Origin: a bacterium
Lineage (GTDB): Bacteria > 4484-113 > JAGGVC01
DNA: 8,087 nucleotides
NCBI GenBank assembly: GCA_039961635.1
Contig: JABRWB010000061.1
Span: forward strand, 1 to 8,087
Direction: 5' to 3'
Position 1 is the first letter of the stretch, and each line of letters starts with the position of its first letter. The notes beneath the pieces are model-generated. The model did no database searches, was not told the origin of the DNA, and saw nothing but the letters and a program-made list of their open reading frames with translations. This document shows positions 1 to 5,081 of this stretch, piece after piece. The translations under genes and the position numbers were made by a program.

Positions 1-625
1 CGTCCGCTCCCACGCGGTAAAACTCGCCGTCGATCACCTGCGAAGTGAAAAACCGGTAGCCATATACCTGGGACATGTATCCGAGCGCGATCGGCGTGAC
101 ATCCCCGACGGCTATTTCCCCCGAACCGTCGCCGTCAATCCACTGCTCCAGCGGATCGTCGCCCAGCCCGTCGCCCGCATCCGCGAGATAATGCAAGGCG
201 ATCGGCGTGACGTCGGACACTCCCACTTCGCCGGAGAGATCGTAATCGCCCGTGTTGCGATAGCTCCACGAAAGCGTTTTGCTCGCGGGATCGTAAGCGA
301 GGTCGGTGACTTTCCCCGCGTCCTCCGTGGGAAGTACCGATGCGGTGCGGTTCGCGGTGCCGAGTTCAATGAGTTTCTGCTGAAGCGCCTTCGAGAGATA
401 CGAAACCAACTCTCGTTGTGTATCATATGACGGTGCCTGAGAAAGCTCTGCTCTATCATGCGACTTCCCGCATCCCGCGACGGCGGCGATTAACATAAAA
501 ATGAGTACGAACTTCCCCGCCGCGTTCCAGATGCGCGATTTCAACGACTTTCCCGGATTGCCGGATTTCGCATCCGCTCCGTGATTACTTTTCACGCATG
601 ACCGGACGATATCTTTTGATTCCAT
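1..625 (-). CDS. Dockerin-like EF-hand lipoprotein, C-terminus cut by the window edge
   Basis: Reading the minus strand from the ATG at 625 gives an open frame of 208 codons running off the window. The start is preceded by an AGGTGAGG ribosome-binding site and, 45 nt up, by a consensus promoter. Residues 1-38 are a long polar N-region, 39-50 a hydrophobic stretch (FVLIFMLIAAVA), and C52 ends an AVAGC lipobox, so the product should be lipid-anchored and exported. Residues 55-110 look like a linker with a short helix. Two EF-hand-type calcium loops follow: D127-x-D129-x-S131-G-E133 with D138 at position 12, and D164-x-D166-x-S168-G-E170 with D175. Each is followed by V-T-P-I-A-L and a short helix, which is the dockerin type I arrangement. 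The sequence then continues with G-Y-R-F-F, suggesting further extracellular domains beyond the window. Cohesin binding is not implied; many such pairs act as calcium-stabilised modules. The specific function is unknown. Confidence 0.85.
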   Translation of the reverse strand, partial: MESKDIVRSCVKSNHGADAKSGNPGKSLKSRIWNAAGKFVLIFMLIAAVAGCGKSHDRAELSQAPSYDTQRELVSYLSKALQQKLIELGTANRTASVLPTEDAGKVTDLAYDPASKTLSWSYRNTGDYDLSGEVGVSDVTPIALHYLADAGDGLGDDPLEQWIDGDGSGEIAVGDVTPIALGYMSQVYGYRFFTSQVIDGEFYRVGAD

Positions 626-669
626 ACGCCTCACCTGCCAGCCGGTGCCAATCCGCCCCCGCAATTTCG

Positions 670-698
670 ATTATACCGCCGGGATCCGAGCCTGTCAA
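670..698 (-). promoter_or_regulatory. Consensus sigma70-type promoter of the dockerin-like lipoprotein gene
   Basis: On the minus strand TTGACA (698 to 693) and TATAAT (675 to 670) are separated by exactly 17 bp, a perfect match to the housekeeping consensus. Transcription should begin near 663, giving a leader of about 38 nt before the ATG at 625. Confidence 0.85.
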
Positions 699-718
699 TA
701 GCTAGCGGAGATATTTGG

Positions 719-734
719 AAAAAAAAAAAAAAAA
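719..734. repeat. Homopolymeric A16 tract
   Basis: Sixteen consecutive A residues on the plus strand (T16 on the minus strand) lie between the stop of the small gene at 761 and the promoter at 698. On the minus strand the T-run comes 27 nt after that stop codon, but I see no GC-rich hairpin directly before it, so it is not a classic terminator. It may act as a curved or UP-like element about 20 bp above the -35 box. Tracts of this length are prone to length errors in assembly. Confidence 0.9.
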
Positions 735-760
735 TCATCGGCTCAATAAGGTGTTTTTGG

Positions 761-1000
761 CTAAATACCCAGCCCCAGCGGGTCGCGCGTGCTGCGCATC
801 GAGCCGACGGCCCAGATGCAGTCCCTTCCCTCTTCGGCGCAGCGCTGCGAGCGCTCGCATTCGACGTCGGTGTAGCCGCCGCGCTTGGGGCCGAGCGCGC
901 CCAGCCCCGACTGCATCGGGAGGCGGGTCTCGATCGTCATGCGCACGTCAAGGCCGGTCTCCCGGCAGTGCTTCGCCTGAATGCACTGTGTGATGAACAT
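761..1000 (-). CDS. Small Cys-rich protein of unknown function (79 aa)
   Basis: I do not recognise this family. The frame opens at an ATG at 1000, with a GGGGGAAG purine stretch about 10 nt upstream and an exact TATAAT box 24 nt upstream of the start, which is the main reason to think it is real. The 79 residues contain five cysteines: C6-x5-C12 near the start and C48-x5-C54-x6-C61 in the second half. H11 lies beside the first pair. The middle is rich in Gly, Arg and Pro, and there is no signal peptide or membrane segment. The cysteine spacing could suit metal binding or disulfides, but that is inference. The gene is single, reads the same way as the lipoprotein gene downstream, and is separated from it by that gene's own promoter. 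An alternative is that it is a chance frame in GC-rich DNA. Confidence 0.6.
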   Translation of the reverse strand: MFITQCIQAKHCRETGLDVRMTIETRLPMQSGLGALGPKRGGYTDVECERSQRCAEEGRDCIWAVGSMRSTRDPLGLGI

Positions 1001-1023
1001 GGCGGCCGCTTCCCCCGGACGGG

Positions 1024-1052
1024 ATTATACCGGACAACCTTCGCCGCGGCAA
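1024..1052 (-). promoter_or_regulatory. Promoter of the small Cys-rich gene
   Basis: On the minus strand TTGCCG (1052 to 1047, 4 of 6 to consensus) and an exact TATAAT (1029 to 1024) are spaced by 17 bp. The predicted start of transcription near 1017 leaves a leader of about 17 nt. Confidence 0.65.
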
Positions 1053-1083
1053 TAGCCGCGAAATGGACACGGGAGTCCGGACG

Positions 1084-1147
1084 GGGAATTGAGGGAATAG
1101 GGAGTAAGGAAAACAAGTTGGGAGTTCAGAGTTGAGCGTTGAGAGTT
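1084..1147. repeat. Degenerate 7-bp tandem repeats (GAGAGTT type)
   Basis: The stretch 1120-1147 divides cleanly into four heptamers, GGGAGTT, CAGAGTT, GAGCGTT and GAGAGTT, preceded by ACAAGTT at 1113-1119. The purine-rich sequence from 1084 to 1112 keeps the same 7-bp period with more divergent units such as GAGGGAA and TAGGGAG. It resembles the short tandemly repeated heptamers described in cyanobacterial and other environmental genomes, but relationship to them is inference. Confidence 0.75.
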
Positions 1148-1199
1148 GGCTTCGCGGTAGGGCGCAATGAGGCATTGGTTTTAACTCTTAACCCTCAAC
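1131..1199. repeat. Imperfect inverted repeat built from heptamers
   Basis: The plus-strand heptamers at 1131-1147 are complemented by a second, inverted heptamer block at 1179-1199 (TTTTAAC, TCTTAAC, CCTCAAC). Positions 1131-1147 can pair with 1183-1199 over 17 positions, with one C-C mismatch and one G-U pair, closing a loop of 35 nt. The loop includes AATG-AGG-CATT, itself a small hairpin. There is no T-run after it, so it does not look like a terminator. Confidence 0.75.
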
Positions 1200-1264
1200 C
1201 GGGCAACTATCTCGGGGCGCCGCGCCGGGAAAAAATCCGGGCTTCAACCTCTTGTTATCTTCAA

Positions 1265-1299
1265 TTCCTGTCCGCCCCGTTTCGGGGTATAATCCGGAC
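1265..1299 (+). promoter_or_regulatory. Promoter and probable autoregulatory operator of the toxin-antitoxin pair
   Basis: An exact TATAAT lies at 1288-1293; the -35 at 17 bp spacing (TTCCTG, 1265-1270) is poor. A perfect inverted repeat CCCCG-TTT-CGGGG (1275-1287) abuts the -10 box. An outer pair GTCCG (1270-1274) and CGGAC (1295-1299) encloses both. Type II antitoxins usually bind palindromes over their own promoter, so this is a natural operator candidate. Transcription would begin near 1300, only about 7 nt before the ATG. Confidence 0.6.
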
Positions 1300-1306
1300 G
1301 GGGTGA

Positions 1307-1522
1307 ATGATGAACCACCAAAGCGTAAAACCAAAGTTCGTGGTTGACGACCGCGGGCGCAGAAAATCCGTCCTGCTCACCGTCGCGGAGTACAGGCGGC
1401 TGATGAAGCGAATCGAGGATCTGGAAGACGCACTGGCGCTGGACGAAGCGCGAAAAACGGCGACCGGATTTACCGAATACTCGAAGATCCGCGAAGACCT
1501 GAAGAAAGCCGGAAGGTTATGA
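1307..1522 (+). CDS. Type II antitoxin, RelB/Phd-like (71 aa)
   Basis: This short acidic and basic protein is the likely antitoxin for the RelE-like toxin encoded directly after it. Residues 10-24 (K-F-V-V-D-D-R-G-R-R-K-S-V-L-L) fit the beta-strand, turn, strand opening typical of small RelB/Phd-type DNA-binding antitoxins. Residues 25-50 (from T-V-A-E-Y) form a long predicted helix, and the remaining charged tail would wrap the toxin. Two adjacent ATG codons (1307, 1310) are possible starts; GGGGTGA precedes them with almost no spacing, and the leader is so short that initiation may be nearly leaderless. The stop codon overlaps the toxin start in ATGA, implying translational coupling. Family placement between RelB and Phd/YefM is uncertain; role as antitoxin is supported mainly by size, position and coupling. 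Confidence 0.8.
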   Translation: MMNHQSVKPKFVVDDRGRRKSVLLTVAEYRRLMKRIEDLEDALALDEARKTATGFTEYSKIREDLKKAGRL

Positions 1523-1785
1523 GCTACCTGCTGGTCGTCGACAACCGCGCGAGAAAAAAGCTGGAGGCGCTGCCGGACGACCTGCTAAAAAGGGTGGACA
1601 AAAAAATACTCGCCCTTGGCGATGAACCCAGGCCCGCCGGGTGCATCAAACTTGCGGCACGCGACGGCCCCGGATATCGGATCAGAGTCGGAGATATCAG
1701 AATCCTGTACGATGTGAACGACAAGGAAAAAATCGTCCGCGTTTTCAAAATCGAACGCCGAGAAAAGGCGTATAAGAAAAGATAA
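1519..1785 (+). CDS. RelE/ParE-superfamily toxin (88 aa)
   Basis: The protein has the size and pattern of RelE-type toxins, which in the RelE branch cut mRNA on the ribosome and in the ParE branch inhibit gyrase. Visible features are an N-terminal strand and two helices (residues 8-33), then K44, and a strand-rich half with Y-R-I-R-V-G-D-I-R-I-L-Y (53-64), ending V-F-K-I-E-R-R-E-K-A-Y (75-85). R61, R81 and Y85 sit where E. coli RelE has its functional Arg and Tyr residues. The frequent G-H-R motif before the last helix is E-R-R here. The basic residues and Tyr favour an RNase of the RelE type over ParE, but that is inference. The ATG at 1519 overlaps the antitoxin stop by 4 bp, with GGAAGG just upstream. 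Confidence 0.88.
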   Translation: MSYLLVVDNRARKKLEALPDDLLKRVDKKILALGDEPRPAGCIKLAARDGPGYRIRVGDIRILYDVNDKEKIVRVFKIERREKAYKKR

Positions 1786-1791
1786 TTGCGT

Positions 1792-1827
1792 CCGGCCGGG
1801 GCGGCCGGCCTCCTGTAGCGTTTTTTT
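1792..1827 (+). terminator. Possible terminator after the toxin gene
   Basis: Seven bp after the toxin stop, CCGGCCG (1792-1798) and CGGCCGG (1802-1808) form a perfect 7-bp GC stem with a GGG loop. A T7 run follows at 1821-1827, but 12 nt separate the stem from it, so the structure is not canonical. It would separate the toxin-antitoxin operon from the next gene. Confidence 0.45.
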
Positions 1828-1829
1828 GT

Positions 1830-1835
1830 TATCAT
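1830..1835 (+). promoter_or_regulatory. Candidate -10 box for the ThiF-like gene
   Basis: TATCAT matches the -10 consensus at 5 of 6 positions and ends 8 bp before the ATG at 1844; no -35 box is seen at normal spacing. If used, transcription would start at about the first codon, giving a leaderless mRNA, which would agree with the lack of a ribosome-binding site. Confidence 0.3.
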
Positions 1836-1843
1836 TTGGCGCG

Positions 1844-2878
1844 ATGGAGCGGGTGTCAGGCATCAGGTTTGATCGATTGGCGAGATACGCCGGGATCGGC
1901 TCGGACGGGCTACGCAATATGCACGGCAAAACCGCCGCCGTCGTTGGATGCGGCGGACTCGGCTCGGCGCTTATCACGCTTCTCGCGAGGTATCCGCTGG
2001 GAGGGATGAGGCTGATCGACCGGGACATCGTCGAGGAATCCAACCTTGCGCATCAGATTTTGTTTACAGCCGAAGACGCCGGGGGGGGGGCGACCAAGTG
2101 CGAGGCCGCGGCGGCGTACGCGCGGCGGATCAATCCGGAAATTAATTGCGAGGCCGTATTCGCCGATCTGCGCGTGCGCAACGCGGATACGATTCTGAGC
2201 GGCGCTGATATCGTAATCGACGGACTCGACAACTGGCGGACCAGATTTCTAATCAACGACTGGTGCATGAAAAACCGCGTGCCGTACGTGTACGGCGGCG
2301 TGGTGGAAGACGAGGCGACGGCGAAGGCGGTAGTGCCGGGAAAAACGAGCTGCCTTCGGTGCCTTTTGCCCGAGCCGCCGGAGCCCGGGACGACGCGCAC
2401 GTGCGACGTTTACGGCGTACATCTGCCGGTGATTTCAGTCGCCGCTGGCGTGATGGTGGATATCGCGGTGCGGATATTTGCGGGACAGGCGCCGGAGGGC
2501 ATCGGCGATGCTGCGACCATAAAGCTTGTCGGCGGTGCGCAGGAAATGCGGTCGATTTCCGGATCGCGCGCGATGCGGCCCGGATGCCCCGCATGCGGCG
2601 GCAGGTACGAATTTTTCGATCCGGCAAACGAGGAACGCGCGGGCGCGGTGTGCGGCGCGAACGCGATTGCAACCACGCTGGATTACGAAATCGATCTGGC
2701 TAAGCTCGCTGCCGCGCTGCCCGCGGAATTCGAAGTGTCGCATAGCAAATACTTCGTGCGCGCGAAATCGAGGGGGGGGATAGTTTTTACCGCATATGCG
2801 CACGGCAGGATAATGGCCGATGGCACTCGCGACGAATCCGTTCTGCGCGGATTCATCAGCCGGTATCTCGGCGGCTAG
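1844..2878 (+). CDS. ThiF/MoeB-family (E1-like) adenylyltransferase, 344 aa
   Basis: Members of this family adenylate the C-terminal Gly-Gly of a ubiquitin-like sulfur carrier (ThiS, MoaD and relatives) in the cytoplasm. Seen here: a possible arginine finger R11 (R-F-D-R), the nucleotide motif G35-x-G37-G38-x-G40, the acidic D59-R-D loop, N67-L, K85, the G-L-D129-N-W-R-T-R motif, a zinc site C170-x2-C173 with C248-x2-C251, and C187 in T-C-x3-G-V, where ThiF has its persulfide-forming Cys. Residues 262-344 form an extra C-terminal module (C-G-x-N-A-I, then G-R-I-M-A-D-G-T-R-D and R-Y-L-G) that I know from other ThiF-like proteins. H70 stands where MoeB has an ATP-contacting Arg (N-L-Q-R-Q). 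No ThiS or MoaD gene is nearby, so the partner is unknown. TTG at 1826 or GTG at 1853 are alternative starts; none has a good ribosome-binding site. G10 (2081-2090) and G8 (2772-2779) runs lie inside it. Confidence 0.9.
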   Translation: MERVSGIRFDRLARYAGIGSDGLRNMHGKTAAVVGCGGLGSALITLLARYPLGGMRLIDRDIVEESNLAHQILFTAEDAGGGATKCEAAAAYARRINPEINCEAVFADLRVRNADTILSGADIVIDGLDNWRTRFLINDWCMKNRVPYVYGGVVEDEATAKAVVPGKTSCLRCLLPEPPEPGTTRTCDVYGVHLPVISVAAGVMVDIAVRIFAGQAPEGIGDAATIKLVGGAQEMRSISGSRAMRPGCPACGGRYEFFDPANEERAGAVCGANAIATTLDYEIDLAKLAAALPAEFEVSHSKYFVRAKSRGGIVFTAYAHGRIMADGTRDESVLRGFISRYLGG

Positions 2879-4896
2879 CTTATCTTAGCGCCCGGCGCCA
2901 TCGGCCGGTCGACGGTGAGCACGGAAAGGTTTCCGCTTCCGTCCTGCGCGGCGAGGAGCATCCCGCGCGAAACGATTCCGCGCAGCTTTCGCGGCTGGAG
3001 GTTCGCGACGATAACTATCGTCTTTCCGGCGAGGTCCTCCGGCTTGTACCATTCGGCGATTCCCGCTGCGATTGTGCGGCCTTCCGGCGTGCCGTCGTCC
3101 AGCTCGACTTTCAGCAACTTGTCCGCGCCTTCGACCTTCGCGCAGGACTTGACTAGCGCAGTGATCAACTGCACCTTCGCGAAATCCTCGTACGCGAGGA
3201 CGGCTATTCCCTCCGCGGGAGTATCCATTTTTTTCTCCTCTTTCTTCCGGGCGGAATTTTCGGGCAATGCCGTGTCCGCCTTCGAGTTTCCCCCCTCGTT
3301 TCGCGGCGGCTCGACGCGGGGGAATACGGGCGTGCTTTCGGGAAGCGACGAGCCAAGGGGATATGGCATCCGCACCTCGTCCCACGAAAATTCCGACAGC
3401 TTTCCGGAAAGCCCTATCGCTTCCCACAGCTTCTGCGCCGCGCCTGGGATGACCGGTGAAACGAGGAACAGCGCAGTTTTCATCACGTTGAACAAGACCG
3501 CGAACGCTGCCGCGATTTCGCCGCGGCGCTCCGGATGTTTCTTGAGCCGCCAGGGTTCCTTTTCGTCAATGTAGCGGTTTGTATTGCGGATGAGTTCCCA
3601 GATGGATTTCAGCGCGTCGGACAGCCGCAGCTCCCGGTACGCGGCCTCCGCTTCCGCGACGACGCGGTCGCGTTCGCTCAATAGCGAGGCGCCGGAGGCA
3701 TCCGGCCCCCCCCCGTCATCCGGTACCTTTCCGCCGAAAAGCTGGTGCGCGAGGCTCACCATTCTGTGGACGAGGTTGCCCAGATCGTTGCCCAGATCGA
3801 AGTTGTATCGGTCCACCAAAAGATCAAGCGAGAAATTCCCGTCGAGGCCGAGCGGGACTTCGCGCGCGAAGAAATACCGCAGGCCGTCCGCGCCCACGAG
3901 GTCGCACGCTTCCTGCGGCGAGACCACGTTGCCAAGCGACTTGGACATCTTGTCGCCGCCGAAATTCCAGTATCCATGCACAACCATTTTTTTCACGGGC
4001 GGCAGGCCGAACGAAAGCAGCATTGCCGGAAATATCACCGCGTGGAACCAAGGGATGTCCTTGGCCATTATGTTCAAATCGCAAGGCCAGAAGTTCGCCT
4101 CCCCCTGCCCCGGGATATCGCCCTTGCCGAGCGTCCAAAGCTCCTCCGGCGGAAGATCAAGCCCCCCCCGCGCAAGGTAGCCGTCTATGTCGAATCCGCT
4201 GCCGGTCAGATACGTCAAAAGCGCGTCGACCCAGACGTAAAACACATGCCCGGAGTCCCACGGGAGCGGCACGCCCCACGACGTGCTCGTACGGCTGATG
4301 CACAGGTCCTTAAGCCCGTCCTTGATGCGGTTGAGCATTTCGGTGCGCCGGAAATCGGGGACGACGAATTCCGGATTCTCCTCGAAAAACCGCAGCAAAA
4401 TGTCCTGGTATTTCGAGAGCCGGAAGTAGTACGACTCTTCGGTGAGATACTTCAGCCGCGGCTCGTTTTCCGGGTGCTCCGGCACCTCGTCGTCGTTCAG
4501 GAACCGGTTGTCCGTCGTGTGGTACCAGCCGGCGTACTCGCCCTTGTAAATATCGCCTTTTTCGTAAATTCGCCCGAAGAATTTCTGCACTACGTTGACG
4601 TGCTTCGGGTCGCTCGTGCGCTCGAAGCGGTAGTTTTCGATCTCGACCAGCCGCCACGCCTCGTGGAACGACGGGATTATCCGGTCGCAGAACGCCCGCG
4701 GGTCGATCCCCTCCGCCGCGGCGAGGTCGGCGATGCCCTGGCTGTGCTCGTCGCTGCCGGTCACCATCAGCGTGTCTCTGCCGCTCATGCGCATGAACCG
4801 CGCCACGATGTCGGCGATCACCGTCGTGTAGGTGGTGCCGAGGTGCGGCTTGGCGTTCACGTAATAAATCGGCGTGGTCAGGTAGAACTTATCCAT
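2875..4896 (-). CDS. metG: Methionine--tRNA ligase with C-terminal tRNA-binding domain (673 aa)
   Basis: The enzyme charges initiator and elongator tRNA-Met with methionine using ATP. The class I signatures are clear: P-H18-L-G-T (HIGH variant) and D-K316-M-S-K-S. G-S-D-E-H (47-51), W-V-D-A-L (222-226) and L-G-N-D-L-G-N (368-374) mark the catalytic core and the start of the helical anticodon-binding domain. The knuckle region (Y-A-G-W-Y-H, 121-126) lacks the usual zinc cysteines. Residues 236-268 look like an insertion of about 20-30 residues. After a Pro/Lys/Glu-rich linker (about 512-560), residues 567-673 form a Trbp111/EMAP-type tRNA-binding domain, as in many bacterial MetRS. The ATG at 4896 follows GAGGAAG with good spacing. 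The stop codon shares CTAG (2875-2878) with the stop of the convergent ThiF-like gene. C9 (3706-3714) and C8 (4162-4169) plus-strand runs are poly-G in the coding strand. Confidence 0.97.
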   Translation of the reverse strand: MDKFYLTTPIYYVNAKPHLGTTYTTVIADIVARFMRMSGRDTLMVTGSDEHSQGIADLAAAEGIDPRAFCDRIIPSFHEAWRLVEIENYRFERTSDPKHVNVVQKFFGRIYEKGDIYKGEYAGWYHTTDNRFLNDDEVPEHPENEPRLKYLTEESYYFRLSKYQDILLRFFEENPEFVVPDFRRTEMLNRIKDGLKDLCISRTSTSWGVPLPWDSGHVFYVWVDALLTYLTGSGFDIDGYLARGGLDLPPEELWTLGKGDIPGQGEANFWPCDLNIMAKDIPWFHAVIFPAMLLSFGLPPVKKMVVHGYWNFGGDKMSKSLGNVVSPQEACDLVGADGLRYFFAREVPLGLDGNFSLDLLVDRYNFDLGNDLGNLVHRMVSLAHQLFGGKVPDDGGGPDASGASLLSERDRVVAEAEAAYRELRLSDALKSIWELIRNTNRYIDEKEPWRLKKHPERRGEIAAAFAVLFNVMKTALFLVSPVIPGAAQKLWEAIGLSGKLSEFSWDEVRMPYPLGSSLPESTPVFPRVEPPRNEGGNSKADTALPENSARKKEEKKMDTPAEGIAVLAYEDFAKVQLITALVKSCAKVEGADKLLKVELDDGTPEGRTIAAGIAEWYKPEDLAGKTIVIVANLQPRKLRGIVSRGMLLAAQDGSGNLSVLTVDRPMAPGAKIS
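3226..3240 (-). promoter_or_regulatory. Strong internal ribosome-binding site and in-frame ATG within metG
   Basis: On the coding (minus) strand GAGGAG (3240 to 3235), six A residues and an in-frame ATG (3228 to 3226) make a near-ideal initiation site, better than the one at the start of metG. Initiation there would yield residues 557-673 as a free 117-residue protein consisting almost only of the tRNA-binding domain, similar in size to stand-alone Trbp111 or CsaA. The same bases encode E-E-K-K-M in the linker, so a charged linker could create it by chance. Confidence 0.5.
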
Positions 4897-4945
4897 CGCT
4901 TCCTCTGCGCGCGCCGGAGAGCGTCCGGAATTTGCGCGAGCGGGG

Positions 4946-4951
4946 ATTATA
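4946..4951 (-). promoter_or_regulatory. -10 box of metG
   Basis: An exact TATAAT followed by CCCC reads on the minus strand, 49 nt above the metG ATG. No convincing -35 hexamer is found at 16-19 bp, so the promoter may be weak or activator-dependent. Confidence 0.55.
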
Positions 4952-4986
4952 GCGCAGCGCGTTAATGAAACCGCTATTGATGACGC

Positions 4987-5046
4987 GATTTCCGGCCTGA
5001 AATCCTATACAGTCGCAAGTGTCATGCATGATAGGCAATAGCTATT
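4987..5046. repeat. Three short palindromes between metG and the aminotransferase gene
   Basis: Within 60 bp of the divergent intergenic region are GATTTC-N6-GAAATC (4987-5004), TCATGCATGA (5022-5031) and AATAGCTATT (5037-5046). The last two are perfect 10-bp palindromes that flank the candidate -35 box of the plus-strand promoter; the third extends into its spacer. They are plausible operator sites, but no known regulator motif is recognised. Confidence 0.6.
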
Positions 5047-5060
5047 CGCGCGCTTATAAT
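5032..5060 (+). promoter_or_regulatory. Promoter of the DegT-family aminotransferase gene
   Basis: TAGGCA (5032-5037, 4 of 6) and an exact TATAAT (5055-5060) are 17 bp apart. Transcription should begin near 5067, about 15 nt before the ATG, with the GGAGG ribosome-binding site (5072-5076) inside this short leader. The box lies downstream of the GTG at 5019, which argues against that longer start. Confidence 0.65.
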
Positions 5061-5081
5061 CCCCACGGTTCGGAGGAAAAA

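Noticed and set aside
112-459. A 115-codon minus-strand frame beginning M-I-E-Q-S
   Set aside because: It overlaps the lipoprotein frame that starts at 625, which has a signal peptide, promoter and calcium loops; this frame is a shadow.
948-1175. A 75-codon minus-strand frame over the heptamer repeats
   Set aside because: Its S-Q-L-S-T-L-N-S-E-L-type sequence is simply the translation of the repeats, and it overlaps the promoter and start of the small gene.
1524-2043. Two open frames antisense to the toxin and its downstream region
   Set aside because: They mirror the toxin and ThiF-like coding frames and have no start signals or domains.
3745-4965. A 406-codon open frame on the plus strand opposite metG
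   Set aside because: It lies antisense to a clearly recognisable MetRS, has Arg/Val/His-rich composition without any domain, and arises from the strong codon bias of metG.
5019-5081. GTG start for the aminotransferase, adding 21 residues
   Set aside because: The promoter -10 box lies downstream of it, it has no ribosome-binding site, and family members begin at M-K-V-P-L-L-D-L.
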